Shown: in pieces, positions 1 to 11,610 of the stretch | Layout: each line of letters begins with the position of its first letter | Numbering within the stretch: the first letter of the stretch is position 1 | Assembly (NCBI GenBank): GCA_036872755.1 | Contig: JAVHNS010000001.1 | Location: 1,054,001 to 1,118,000 of the forward strand | Length of the DNA: 64,000 nucleotides | Source of the DNA: Orbilia blumenaviensis | Lineage: Eukaryota > Ascomycota > Orbiliomycetes > Orbiliales > Orbiliaceae | Reading direction: 5' to 3' | Made by a program: the position numbers and the translations under genes | Notes under the pieces: generated by a model | Databases searched by the model: none | What the model was told of the DNA's origin: nothing | The model's input: only the letters and a program-made list of their open reading frames with translations

Positions 1-1314
1 CTAAACTCCAAATCGAGGCGCGTGCTCTTAAGTTCATGTACATACAGGAGCTAGCTAACTAGCTAGCTAGCTATATCATGATTCCAAAGATACGCAGGGC
101 TATCTTCAGTGCATATTAGGCACCCGCTCAGTTTACATGCCTAATCGAACTATCCAAAGGGATGCTCCACAACTGCATTGAAGGTGGTTGGGGGGGGAGG
201 TTTTTTTTTGTGCCCAAAAATCCAACATGCATCTGCGTTGGCCAATGATTCCGATCTGAGGCTCCCGAAAATAGTAAACGGATCCATTAGCTTCGGAACG
301 GGTTCATCAGTGGCGACAGATGCACGACACGATGGCACATAAGTGAGTATTTGATCGACATAACACTCAACAATGCGGTCGATGGGTCTTACATAGAACA
401 GCTTAAACAGCTAGCTCATCGCGCATGAACCGCGTGGTAAGTAAATCTACGACATCTTTTTTTTGTAAGATGGGCGAAATGACGCATTTTACGCAATTGC
501 CGGGTGGGATCCTGATTGTTTAAGGGAATGATATGATCACTTGATTGAAAAATGAAAAGTAAGAAGAAGGGCAAAGTGCATCCGAGCTCCAAGGCAGTTT
601 TGGAACAGAAATGTCTGTGCTATTAATATGGGAGGGACGAGACTGCAATTTCGCAGAGCGTTATTGTTAAGGAAGGACCCTGTCAATTGTGGAGAAAGGC
701 AGCAGGGGCAGTCGCGATAGAACCCTGTTGATAGTTGAACGAGATAATATGACATGTTCGCCCCCCGTCGTGATAATGAGCCCCCCCTCACCCTGGTTAA
801 TTGCGACGTTCGAGGTTGAAGGGAATTGTGGATTTTTGGCGATGTCGCTTCCGTGGGATAGCTGCGTGTTCCTAAACCTTCGTTCTGACTAGCAGTACTT
901 GCATAGAATGTTCTTAGAATGAATATTTCTTATTTCTTTTTTCTTCTTTCTTTTCGTTCTTTGAAAAAATCTCTATCTTCACGATTTTAAATTTTTATTT
1001 TATTTTATTTTTTTAATTCTGACGCTGGTTCAATTAATTCTCCACTCACTCACTCATTTTCTTCATCTCATCGGAAACATCACGACCATCTTCAATCACC
1101 CTTCCTGTCCATCTTGAGTATCCGTTGCCGTTCTATTGAACTGTCTGCCTGCCTGCCTGCCTGTCTGTCTGTCTACCTGTCCGTCGGTCGTATTGAGTAG
1201 ACAAACAGACAAGCCAGAGTTTCCTTCCTCCTTTTCCTTCTCCCAGTGCCTTTTGTTTGTCCTGGAAACTGGCTTGTCTTGTTGGCGAGCCGACCGGGTT
1301 GCCGGTCTACCTCG
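1..1314. other. Gene-free 5' flank with CTGC/CTGT tract
   Basis: No convincing coding region is seen. Open frames here are short, overlap on both strands and lack codon bias. Around 950-1080 the DNA is T/CT-rich, as in fungal leaders, and a tetranucleotide CTGC/CTGT tract lies at about 1142-1188. The last few hundred bases are the probable promoter and leader of the BEM46-type gene. Confidence 0.6.
1142..1188. repeat. CTGC/CTGT microsatellite
   Basis: About four CTGC units are followed by CTGT and degenerate CTAC/CCGT units in the probable leader of the BEM46-type gene. This is simple-sequence DNA with no sign of function. Confidence 0.7.
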
Positions 1315-3083
1315 ATGCCACCTCAACTACCGCCATCACCGTCAGCACCAACACCTTCAACGTCTTCGCCCTCCTCCTCGCTGACTCCCACTCTCACTCC
1401 AACTTCCATTAGCAGTCCTCCTCCTCCCCCACCACAACATACGTCTAGGAAACCGAAGCTCCTATACATCTTTTCTTCCCGTCCGCTGTCCGTTTCCAAC
1501 GAGATCGACACGGATCCTATCACCGGCTTCAATACTCCCGTCAGCCCGACTGCAAAACCTGTCCAAATCTCGCTTGAATCGCTCCACACCGCTATTCTAA
1601 ACACAAGCCCGGAGTCACCTCCCGCCCAGCCATCGGCCCAACAGCCACCCCAACCGCCAGAACCAGTACCAATACAGACACCAGCACCAGCACCGGCACC
1701 GGCACCGGCACCAACATCGGCACCATCGTCACTGGCACCTCCACCGGCCGAATCCACCCAACAGCCGAACCCACTGCCTACTAGCTCGTCACAGCACTCC
1801 AGGCGTTCGTTCACAAAATCACGAAAACGATTCTCCACACTTACCAACCAAAGCCGACGGTCAACTGCCAGCACGATGTCGAACTTCTGGACCGACGTGG
1901 TTAATACTACTGCTTTTTCATACGTCAAGTTTTCAATCGCGGCGAGTACAGGCATTGCTGCTTTGTTATCTACTGCGCTATATTTCAAGCAAAAGTAAGT
2001 ATACTTGCTTGGGGAGAGGGGTTCTTTTCGTTTCTTGATGTCTTGCCTGAATCCTATTTAGGGAAACCCGTGGGACGATCAGTAGCAAATAGTGGGGACC
2101 GGGAGTAATAAGAAGAACTAAGGCTAATGTTGTGTGACCAGTGACCTGATCTACCCTCGCCACTTCCCACCAGATGCGAGGACGGACTTATGGGATCCGT
2201 CAAAATTCCACATGGTGGACTGGGACAAGGTCGACCTGGAGACTCCTGATGGAGAAACCCTTCGGTCGTATTTTATGAGAGGACAGGGGATTCAGAAGAA
2301 ACGTGTTACTATCTTGATGTTTCATGGCAATGCTGGGAATGTGGGTCATCGGATCCCCATCGCGAAGGTATTCGCAGAGCAGATGGGGTGTAATGTGTTC
2401 ATGTTGGGTTATCGAGGGTATGGATCCACAGAATTTTCGAGGAATGAGGCGATGGGGTTTGATCGATCGATTGATTGATTGGGTGGCTAATGTTGTGACG
2501 TATAGATACGGACTGAGCACCGGAAAGCCTGACGAGAAGGGATTGAAAATCGATGCTGAAACGGCGCTTGACTGGATCTTCAAGAACAATGAAACCAAAG
2601 GGACGAAGGTGGTTGTTTATGGACAGTCTTTGGGTGGAGCTCTCGGAATCGCGACAACTGTGAAACACCAAGATCAACTCTCCGGGCTTATGCTTGAGAA
2701 TACCTTTACCAGCATGAGAGACGTCATTCCAAAGTATGTTTTATCTACTACATTCCTTAATAATAGTTTATGGTAATACTAACCGAGACAGCGTCTTCCC
2801 ACCCGCCAAATACGTTACCCGACTCTGCCACCAAGTCTGGGCATCTGTAGATGCCATCCCCAAGATCACCAAAGTTCCCATCCTATTCCTGAGCGGACTT
2901 CAAGACGAACTGGTACCACCATCTCACATGAGAAAGCTTCACACCATTTCAAAGGCACCGATTAAAGTTTGGAGAGATTTCCCAAATGGCACTCACAATG
3001 ATTCTGTGATGGAGCCTGGATACTTTGAAAATATCAATGATTTTATCAACGACGAAGTTATGAGGCATAAAAAGGCCCAGTGA
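1315..3083 (+). CDS. BEM46/ABHD13-type alpha/beta hydrolase, membrane anchored
   Basis: Four exons: 1315-1994, 2142-2417, 2506-2733, 2792-3083 (491 aa). All introns are GT-AG with CTAAT/CTAAC branch sites. The C-terminal part is a complete BEM46-family hydrolase: HGNAGN oxyanion motif, GYRGYG, nucleophile elbow GQSLGG, acid residue in LSGLQDELVPP and catalytic His in NGTHND. A hydrophobic segment just before the first splice site (YVKFSIAASTGIAALL) is the usual N-terminal membrane anchor. Family members are about 300 aa and begin right before this anchor; the in-frame ATG at 1876 would give 304 aa. Starting at 1315 adds 187 residues rich in Pro, Ser, Thr and Ala. The frame stays open throughout, so either start is possible. 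In fission yeast and Neurospora BEM46 acts at the ER/plasma membrane in polarity or germination; its substrate is unknown. Confidence 0.9.
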
Positions 3084-4363
3084 GATCTTCGTGGGCTTCC
3101 GATTTATATTTGCGCTGTGAATGCTCCTTTCCTCTGGGGCTTCCTTTTTTTTTTTTTTTTAAATTGCTGGCTGTCATATTTGTTTTCTTGCCTTTTGTTC
3201 GCTTTTTTTTTTTTTTTTGCATGGGATCCATATACAACTGATTACTGCATGGGACGGAGTTACTGCACTCTCACTTGTCGTTTTCTTTTCTAGTTTTGCC
3301 ATATATCGATACAAACACACTCTCATTATCCTATCCTTCCATTTCCCTATCGTTTTTTCGCGCGCGCGGGTCTTTCCTTTTTTTTCTTTGGTAGGATTGG
3401 ATTGGATGGATTAGAACATATTTATTAGGTGGGCAAGCCATACAAATACGGATGAGTATTAGAGATGATACCCTGGGTTTTTACTGGCATATTCCTTTTT
3501 TTTCTTTCATTCTTCTCCCTTTCTTTCTATTGGGAAAGATATACAAGCAAAGATTGTTCTTTCATATTTTCTCTATTAGTGATCTTTTATTTATTTTTAT
3601 TTTTTTTACTTGTAATTATAATATTAGTATCAACTAATGATGGTTGTGGTATTTGTATATACACTGAATAATCGAAGGGAGGCTCGTTCTCTTGCTTCGT
3701 TTTTTTGATGAGAATTAATTCGCCTTGCAGGTATAGGCTCAGAGAGCGCTACCCGCCGACCTAGTTAGCTATTCCAACCGTAAACCTACAAGTTCGCGCC
3801 GTCGGTCGTTTATTTAGCTGCGCGGGTGGATCAAACCAGCGATAACGATATCAGCAATCCCTGCTTAAGAGTCAGGAACCAAAAAAATCGTGTAGTGTTC
3901 GGCTAGTTTGCTGCATTTAGGCCCCATGGGGGCGGCCGGCGGAAGAAAAAAAACTATGAATCGGTTGATGAATCATTCTGAACTGGTTCCGAACCATGGA
4001 TTAGGATAGAATTGGGTTTAGTAACCTTTAGGTGGCGATGACATAAGAGGGGCTTGATAAATTCCTTCTCTTCCTTCTTCTTCTTCTTTCTTTCTTTCTT
4101 CTCTTCAATTGACTTTTTTAGTATTTATAATCAACGGATACCTCTGCTCTGTTGGGTATTTGTTATCGCGGGATTCGATTATATTTTTTTAGTTTGCTAT
4201 TCCGATTTGACCTGACCTAGCGATAGCGTTTTTCAGGCAGCTTTAAAAAAAAGTTATTGCTTCACATAATTCTATTTTTTTTTTCTCTTCCTCATTCTCT
4301 CTTTAAAACCACAACCGCTATCACAAACGAAACATATATAAAAAAAGAATCATCAAGGCAAAC
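3084..4363. other. Intergenic, CT/T-rich
   Basis: Contains the BEM46 3' end and the FAP1 promoter. There are several long T runs (about 3146-3161, 3204-3218) and a TTC/TTTC pyrimidine tract at about 4070-4105, typical of fungal core promoters. A run of A bases lies just before the FAP1 ATG. Open frames at 3217-3671 are T-driven and hydrophobic, with no support as genes. Confidence 0.6.
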
Positions 4364-7300
4364 ATGGCGGACCCCACGCCCCCGCCGCCGCCGTTGCTTA
4401 ATATACAATCACAATCACAACCACAGTCGTCGCAGCAGCAGCAGTCGACACAAACACAACAACAACAAAACCGAAACCGACCCCGAAGATTCCCTAGAAG
4501 ACCACCACCACCAAGGGGTGAAGAACCGCAAGCCTCGACAGAGTCGTTAGCACACGGCTCAGAAGGCGGTAACGCTGAGGCATCGGGAAGCTCGAGACCT
4601 AATCAGGCACCGAGAAGGGATAGGAGAGGCGGTGGAGGTATTGGTAGCTCCGGAGACCCCAGAAAAGGTGGGGAGTCTACGTCGAGCTCGAATAGAGGGG
4701 GTAGAGGTAGAGGTGGAAGGTATGGAGTTGCCATACGGCATCCGAGGAATGCGGTGTCGCATAATACAGTAGAGGGAGGTACGGCGGAAGGGTCTGAGCA
4801 GCAGCAGCAGCAACAGCAGACGACGCCATCATCTACAAATTCTACAAGAGGGAATACGGCCAGACAAAGAGCCCGACGAGGCGGCGCTTTTGTAGCTGGT
4901 GGTGGTGGTCGTCAGTTCGGCGGGCAATTAACCCGTCCTGACGCTACAAACCAAACTGGAGAAGAAGGGGAAGGAGAAACCCCCATTGTCACTCATTCCG
5001 ACGCTACCACATCAGGACAACCATCCACAAGTAATGCCCAACCAACAATAGTAATCGAATCCACAACTCCAGCACCAAAACCCCGTCGTAACAGAGGTGC
5101 CCACAAACAACCAACCACCCTTCGAGAAGCAGAGTCTTTAACGACCAGAATACACGCTGAAATCTCCTCGGGGGAGTACGAATGCATGATATGTTATTCC
5201 GGTGTTAACCGAAAATCCAAGATATGGGACTGCACGACATGCTATGCGGTGTTTCATTTGCACTGTATTAAGAAATGGGCGAAACAGGCGCTGGATGTCC
5301 CGTCAGCTTCTAATGATGAGATTGTTCCGCAGAGGACATGGAGATGTCCGGGGTGTCAAAGTACTAGCACAGAGGCGCCAGAGCGGTATACCTGCTGGTG
5401 CGGAAAGACAGATTCACCAGAAGTGGCAAGATTCGTGCCACCGCATAGCTGCGGGCAGACATGTAACAAGCCACGAGAGCCCCCTGCAGGGAAAACAGCT
5501 TCCTGTCCCCACGGTTGTGATTTACAATGTCACGCAGGACCTTGTCCGCCTTGTAGCGCCATGGGACCTCAGCAGCCGTGTTTCTGTGGAAAGGAAGTTA
5601 GCGTTAAGAGATGTTTAGATACGGATTATGAGAATGGATGGAGCTGTGGGCAGGTCTGTGGGGATTTAATGCCCTGTGGAGAACACTTTTGCCAGAGGGG
5701 ATGTCATAGTGGAGTCTGCGGCGGTTGTGAGGTTGTTGAAGTGTTGAAATGCTACTGCGGAGAGACAGAAAAGGGTGTTAAGTGCTGCGACAAGCTAGTA
5801 GGAAAGGCCAGTCATACGACAGTAGATGGGGAGGATAAGATCTGGGAAGGGTTTTGGAGATGTGATAGAGTGTGTGGGAAGCTCTTTGACTGCGGGGAAC
5901 ACAGATGCGAGAAAGGGTGCCATTCGGCAGAAGAGGAGGAACCACATTGTCCCCTTTCACCAGACGTTATTCGCTTCTGCCCGTGTGGGAAAACAGAGCT
6001 CGGGGAGGATAGGAAAAGAGAGAAGTGTACAGATCCTATCCCGCATTGCGACGAGCTTTGTGGTAAGATCCTACCTTGTGGGCACCAATGCGAGAAAATT
6101 TGCCATACTGGAGATTGCGGCATGTGTATGCAGAAAGTCGAAATCTTCTGCAGGTGCGGAAAAACGGGTTCGAACAGTTTATGTCTACAGGGAGATCAGG
6201 GCGAGAAGCCAATGTGCAGAAGAGTATGCCATACTACATTGAACTGCTTACGGCACGAATGTGGCGAACGATGCTGTTCTGGTGAGCAGAAGGCGAAGGA
6301 GAGGATGGCCGCGAAGAAGAAGGTCAACGTAAGAGGAAGGACCGAGGACTTCGAACCAGAGCATATTTGCACAAGAGTCTGTGGAAAACCGCTTAAATGT
6401 GGATCTCACGATTGTTCGGCGCTTTGTCACCGTGGAGCTTGCGGATCCTGTCTGGAGGCAAGCTTCGACGAACTCGCTTGGTATGTTTATTCAATCACTT
6501 TCCTAATTTTATACACAATACAAAAAGCTAACAGGAAAAAAAAAAAATATAGTCACTGCGGCCGAACACGAATAATGCCCCCAGTCCCCTGCGGCACCAA
6601 ACCCCCCTCCTGCCGTTTCCCCTGCCAGCGTTCAAAACCCTGCGGCCACCCAAACTCCACCGACCACCTCTGCCATCTCGACGACGAAGCCTGCCCGAAC
6701 TGTCCCTATCTCGTCCAAAAACGCTGCGTCTGCGGACGTACAGTAATCAAAAACCAACCATGCTACCGCGACTCCGTCTCCTGCGGCCAAACCTGCGGTC
6801 TCCCTCTCAGCTGCGGTAGTCACGTATGCCTCAAGACCTGCCACGCCGAAGGCGGCTGTCAGGAACCTTGCACTCAGACCTGTAAAAAATCACGACCACT
6901 CTGCGGTCACGATTGTCAGGAATCATGCCATGCGCCGTTCGCATGTAGTGTTAACACACCCTGTGCTGCAAAGGTTACAATCTCTTGTCCATGCGGGAAC
7001 GTTAAGCAGGAAGTTACTTGCAATACTTCAATGAGTAATCAACACCCTAGGCGGACGGAAATCAAATGTATTGACGATTGTAGACGACGACAGCTTGCTG
7101 CGGCGTTTAACGTTGACCTTGAGAAGAAGGCGGCTGAGGAGGCGATTAATGCCTACAGCGACGATACTTTGGAGTTTTATATTGATAATAAAGTATGGTG
7201 TGGAGGGATTGAGAAGATGATGAGGGAGTTCTGTGAGGATACTGGGAAGGTTAGGCTGGCGTTTAAACCGATGAAGAGTCATTTTAGAGGATTTATACAT

Positions 7301-8194
7301 GGCCTAGCTGAGGATTATGGGTTGGATTCCGAAAGTCAGGATCCAGAGCCTTATAGGAGTGTGGTTGTTATGAAGAATGGAAGTTGGCAGATGCCGGTTA
7401 GGGGATTGGCGGATGCGGTGAAGGTTAGGAGACAGGAGGCAGCGCTTGCTGCTGCCGCGGCGTCTGGAGGTAGTACGACAGCCAGTGGGATTCAACAACT
7501 ACGAAAGACGACCGGGTTACCAGCCGTAAACGCCATTCTCCTGGGTGGTCTACGAGTCGGGTTGTTGACCAGTGAATTGGAGAAGGAACTAGCGCCAGTA
7601 CTTAGGCAGGGAACGCTGAGGTTTGGAATTCGATGGTACGGAGACGAAGAAGTGCTTCTGGAACCCTTACCTTCATCGTTCTCGACCGAAGAGGTTGAGG
7701 TCGAGCTTGGAAATGTTAGGGGTTTGGTCCGACGGCATTGTGTGGTTAATCGAATTTCTAGCTCGGTTGACCTTTGCTATGTCGGCAGAGACGGAAAGGT
7801 TGCTGGGAAGGAAGGACAAGGATGGAACGTTGTCTCCGTTGGAAAGGGCATTAAAGCTGCCCCTCCACCCGGTCCGCAGACTGGAGGATCTTATGCAAAC
7901 CTATTTGGAGTTTTACAACCCGGTGGAAGTGCGGGACAGAAGGCAGGGTTGAGTATTAAGAGTGATGTTGCGAAGGTGAATAAGGTTATGAGTCCGGTGC
8001 TGCCAAAGGAGGAGCCGGTGGATGATTGGCTTGAAGCTATGGAGAATGAGGAAAGAGAGGCGGAAGAGAAGAAGGCGGCGTCTGCGGCGGCTTCGGGTGC
8101 GGAGGATAACGGTGCGGGTGCTAGTGCTGACGAGGCTGCGAGGAAAGAAGAGGAAGCGGCCGTCGCCACGGCCTCGCCTAGTCTTGGGCTTTAA
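4364..8194 (+). CDS. FAP1: FAP1/NFX1-type RING, NF-X1 zinc-finger and R3H protein
   Basis: Two exons, 4364-6480 and 6553-8194 (1252 aa). The N-terminal ~260 residues are low complexity (polyQ, RGG-like, Pro). A RING/PHD-like C4HC3 module starts at about residue 273 (ECMICYSG...CPGC). It is followed by a long array of NF-X1 fingers of the form CxCG-x-CxxxCH to about residue 900, and then an R3H domain near residue 950 (motif RGFIH). Ala/Glu-rich sequence ends the protein. NFX1 family proteins are nuclear/cytoplasmic nucleic-acid binders with E3 ligase activity; yeast Fap1 binds the FKBP12 prolyl isomerase and confers rapamycin resistance. The 72-bp intron is a multiple of three and has no stop, so unspliced RNA also reads through. 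Splicing is favoured because it restores the finger start CHCGRT and there is a GCTAAC branch site. Confidence 0.95.
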   Translation: MADPTPPPPPLLNIQSQSQPQSSQQQQSTQTQQQQNRNRPRRFPRRPPPPRGEEPQASTESLAHGSEGGNAEASGSSRPNQAPRRDRRGGGGIGSSGDPRKGGESTSSSNRGGRGRGGRYGVAIRHPRNAVSHNTVEGGTAEGSEQQQQQQQTTPSSTNSTRGNTARQRARRGGAFVAGGGGRQFGGQLTRPDATNQTGEEGEGETPIVTHSDATTSGQPSTSNAQPTIVIESTTPAPKPRRNRGAHKQPTTLREAESLTTRIHAEISSGEYECMICYSGVNRKSKIWDCTTCYAVFHLHCIKKWAKQALDVPSASNDEIVPQRTWRCPGCQSTSTEAPERYTCWCGKTDSPEVARFVPPHSCGQTCNKPREPPAGKTASCPHGCDLQCHAGPCPPCSAMGPQQPCFCGKEVSVKRCLDTDYENGWSCGQVCGDLMPCGEHFCQRGCHSGVCGGCEVVEVLKCYCGETEKGVKCCDKLVGKASHTTVDGEDKIWEGFWRCDRVCGKLFDCGEHRCEKGCHSAEEEEPHCPLSPDVIRFCPCGKTELGEDRKREKCTDPIPHCDELCGKILPCGHQCEKICHTGDCGMCMQKVEIFCRCGKTGSNSLCLQGDQGEKPMCRRVCHTTLNCLRHECGERCCSGEQKAKERMAAKKKVNVRGRTEDFEPEHICTRVCGKPLKCGSHDCSALCHRGACGSCLEASFDELAWYVYSITFLILYTIQKANRKKKKYSHCGRTRIMPPVPCGTKPPSCRFPCQRSKPCGHPNSTDHLCHLDDEACPNCPYLVQKRCVCGRTVIKNQPCYRDSVSCGQTCGLPLSCGSHVCLKTCHAEGGCQEPCTQTCKKSRPLCGHDCQESCHAPFACSVNTPCAAKVTISCPCGNVKQEVTCNTSMSNQHPRRTEIKCIDDCRRRQLAAAFNVDLEKKAAEEAINAYSDDTLEFYIDNKVWCGGIEKMMREFCEDTGKVRLAFKPMKSHFRGFIHGLAEDYGLDSESQDPEPYRSVVVMKNGSWQMPVRGLADAVKVRRQEAALAAAAASGGSTTASGIQQLRKTTGLPAVNAILLGGLRVGLLTSELEKELAPVLRQGTLRFGIRWYGDEEVLLEPLPSSFSTEEVEVELGNVRGLVRRHCVVNRISSSVDLCYVGRDGKVAGKEGQGWNVVSVGKGIKAAPPPGPQTGGSYANLFGVLQPGGSAGQKAGLSIKSDVAKVNKVMSPVLPKEEPVDDWLEAMENEEREAEEKKAASAAASGAEDNGAGASADEAARKEEEAAVATASPSLGL

Positions 8195-10247
8195 GTAGTA
8201 CCCTGGTGGGGATGAAGGAAGTGGTATATATTATTTTGACAGGTGGTGAGCATGAGATGCATACTTACATATAGCTATGGAATGTATTACTGGCACGAGG
8301 TTATGACGGAACGCTGTATACTAGTATTACTATACGACCGGCAGGCGTTTGAATCGGCGATTTTTATTATTCAAATCAAAGCAAGAAATTATTTTACAAA
8401 GCTATCACAGGTGTGTATACATAGACGCTCATCCTGCAAAAGGCTTGTGTTTCTCGAATTAGACAGGGTGGGTATGTCTTGTGCTTAGACTCTAGATCTA
8501 CTTTGCACGAATGCGCCATGGAGTTCTATGCATATAGACGCTGGTTGGCTAGAATGGTATAAAACAAGAGCAGGTAGTGTTAATATTTGAGGTACAGTAT
8601 ATAGCAAAGCTGAGTCCAACATATTGCGGAACCAATGTTCGGTCTATATAACCATTCCAACTTTGCCGAAGAACCACCCGGCGTTAACCGTACTACCAAC
8701 ATGTTAAGAGTGACACCTGACAGATCTATCAGTTGGATTGTTTTATGGGCCTGGATCTCATGGCAATTGCTTAATAACACTGACCATAACCCTACTCCCA
8801 AGCCTGTGGGGTTATGAATCAATGGAACAGACTACATATACTAATTATAAAAGTACAACTTAGAGTATACGGGGTAACCCCAAGAATAGATATATACCTC
8901 CGATTATATTAAACCAGCAGCTTACGTATACCAAAAAGAGATGTTTCGGTACAGCTGTTAGCTTTCATTCTTCTATTGTCTATTGAACTAAGTATTGGGT
9001 TAGAAAATATTCCTCAACTACACAGCCACAGTCACAGTATACTGCCCCGACTTTGCCCATACAAGATATATAGAACATGAATATCAATTTGCGGAAATAA
9101 TATGATTGATTTCACAAACACAAAGATATATAGATTCCGGAATTAAGGCAGCATCGATAAGACTCTTCTAAAACATGTAGGTTTCCTAGATCTAGGAGTT
9201 TGCCTTCCTTGTTAGGATTAATCCGCATGCATTCATGGGTATGTATATCTACTATGAAGGCCAATACGGACTTACATTACAATACCAAAGTGCACTTACA
9301 TGGTACACACATGTCAATTTTTTAGAATATAAATTGCATAAAGCAATATCGCTATCTATAGATGACTCGATATCGACGAAACGTACAGCATATAGCCCAA
9401 TTCCATAAACGGACAATTATAACTATATTGTAATGGATAGACGAAGTTCTTTTCCCAGCACGAAGGTCGCACCAACGAATATACCAATCATGGAACCCGA
9501 AACCAGAATAAGAAAGAACAAGCAATCCCAGCAAAAAATGGCGAGCGAATCACAGCCTGGCACTCGTCGATAACCTGGGCTAGCCTCATGCAACACAGTT
9601 TCCCCAACTTTCCCCAAAATCCAACACACAAACACATGTGTTTTCCCATTTCACACAGTCGAAACTCGAAACTCGAAACCTCCTCAAACTACCTCGTCCT
9701 CGTTCTCGTCCTCGTCCGCTTTTTGATTCTTGTCTGGGCTTCATACCTTCAGCCTCCTCCTCCTCTCAGCCGTAGATATAGGTCCCTTGCGTTGCTACTG
9801 ATATTAAGATACCCTTTTTTTTCGCCTCCCAATAACGAATCAAAGACATCGTCCGTTCGTCGAAACTTATGAGACCATCTTCCTCGGTCTATTCCCATTC
9901 CGGAGAACCTCGATTCCGCCTGAAAGCTGCCCCCGTCGCAAGCAATCGATCGCATTTCCGAATCCGCGACTCAGAAAAATCCAACAAAAAAAAGAGGTGG
10001 TTCGTTTTCCCTCAGCCGTTCGCTATTTCAACGTCACCGTGCACACTCTTGAGTTAGCACTTACTTAGTATGCTAAAAGAACGAACTAACGCTTCCCCTA
10101 AATCTTAATCTTAAAAAAAAAATTAGATTTTTTTTCAGAAAGGGCGCATTTAAATCTCTCTCGAATACTTTAATCTGGTTTGTCTTTTGTTTGGAAAGAA
10201 AAGAAAGGAAGGAAGAAGGGCACATGGGATAAAGGGAAAACACAACG
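8195..10247. other. Intergenic, AT-rich, possible leader uORF
   Basis: About 2 kb without a supported gene. A 60-codon ATG frame at 8635-8817 (+) is matched by an equally open frame on the other strand, so neither is convincing. A 62-codon frame beginning with ATG at 9869-10057 lies some 190 bp before the next CDS and could be an upstream ORF in its leader. The DNA from about 9600 to 9860 is CT-rich, as expected for a promoter. Confidence 0.5.
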
Positions 10248-11610
10248 ATGGAATTCGAACAGGTCGTCCTTCCGATCCACGAACTGAGCTATCATACCGA
10301 CAAAAAGAAGTCCACAGCAGCGACTACAATCATCCTAAACGAATCCCTTCAGATAATCGAAGTCGACACCGTCGTCGTTCCTGTTTCCAACAGTACCAGT
10401 AACAGGAAAAGCAGGAGCGGTGCTGCTACAGCTACCACCACGAGGTCGAGTAGCAACCATGGTTGTCGCCGTCGCAACTCCAAACCCAAATCCAACGTCT
10501 CACAACACCCCGCCAGCAACAGCTGGAGCAGCAATCTCACACAGCAGCCGCCGCCGCCGCCAGAAATATCAGCAATTGCACAAAGAGGACACTCACTCCG
10601 CCTCTCATTCCCTCATGACATTAATACCAACCGTTCATCTCGCCATGTCCATAATGATTATGATAACAACAACTTCTTAACGCAAACAAACGGTTACGCC
10701 CTCTCAACTCTTCAAAATCATTACACACCTCCCTCACCAACCCTAGAAGCGATGTTCATGGAAGCGACATCCTGCCGTTCTTCACAACCTGGTGTCGAAA
10801 CATTAGTGTCGGTATATAATTATGTCAAGGGACATAAACATCCCAATGGCCTTTATCCGCCCTACCAACTGGGTGTGTCTGGTGATGAGGGCGTGTTGAG
10901 TATTTATAGGAGTTATAAAGAGGAAGATTTAAATTTTTGCGATGCCGCTTCTGATGGTAGTGGTGTTAATGATTGTAGTAGCGGTGGCAGTGGTAGTAAA
11001 GGGAAAAATGGGGAAGGTAAAATGGGAAGAGATAACAGAGTCTGGTGGAGTGATATCATGCACGAAGTTTGGCGACGGTACAGCCCTTCCTCAACACCGT
11101 CATCGACATCAAATTCGAGGTATTTAAGAACCAGATCGAGTGCAGTACCGCCACAACCACCGCCAAGATTGAGATTTGTGGCTATACCAGAGGTAAATAA
11201 TGAGGAGGTTAAAATGGTTGCGAATTATGCATTTGAGAAGAAAGGGTTGGATAAGGAAAGGGATGCTTTGGTTGTTGATTGGGATGATGAGAAGGTTGGG
11301 AGTGGGGAGGGATGGAGTTTTTTCGACGCGTTTTTGGGTACGGCGAGTGTTAAGGTAGGCTTCCTTTCTTCTTTCCTTCCAATAATTGTATCATGGTTAA
11401 AGATTATTTCTGGGTTGGATGATGTGGCTAACTTTTTTTTTTTTTAAATTGTTCAAGGCGATCCATAGGATGGCGACCGATCATGCTGATGAGCTGGGGT
11501 ATATCGTCCCAGCGAGGGTATATATCAAATACAGCCGATTCGAATACCCAAACATCGGGGAAGTATTACTACCAAATCTGCTGGTGGAAATGAGGAGAGA
11601 GAGGGTGTAG
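10248..11610 (+). CDS. Unrecognised protein, Ser/Asn-rich N-terminal half
   Basis: Two exons, 10248-11354 and 11458-11610 (419 aa). The 103-bp intron has donor GTAGGC, branch GGCTAAC followed by poly-T, and acceptor CAAG. The splice is phase 0 and preserves the frame. The N-terminal half is low complexity (Ser, Thr, Asn, Pro, Arg), with a conserved-looking opening (MEFEQVVLPIHELSYH). The C-terminal ~150 residues look ordered: they hold WWSDIMHEVWRRY, an acidic DWDDEKVG stretch, and a basic/aromatic end (ARVYIKYSRFEYPNIGE). There is no signal peptide or membrane segment. I do not recognise the family; the ordered C terminus suggests a real lineage-restricted protein rather than a chance frame. 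Confidence 0.75.

Noticed and set aside
1323..1988. 221-codon minus-strand frame, Gly/Val/Ala-rich
   Set aside because: It is the antisense shadow of the Pro/Ala/Ser-rich BEM46 exon 1; composition follows from the plus-strand codons and it has no independent motif.
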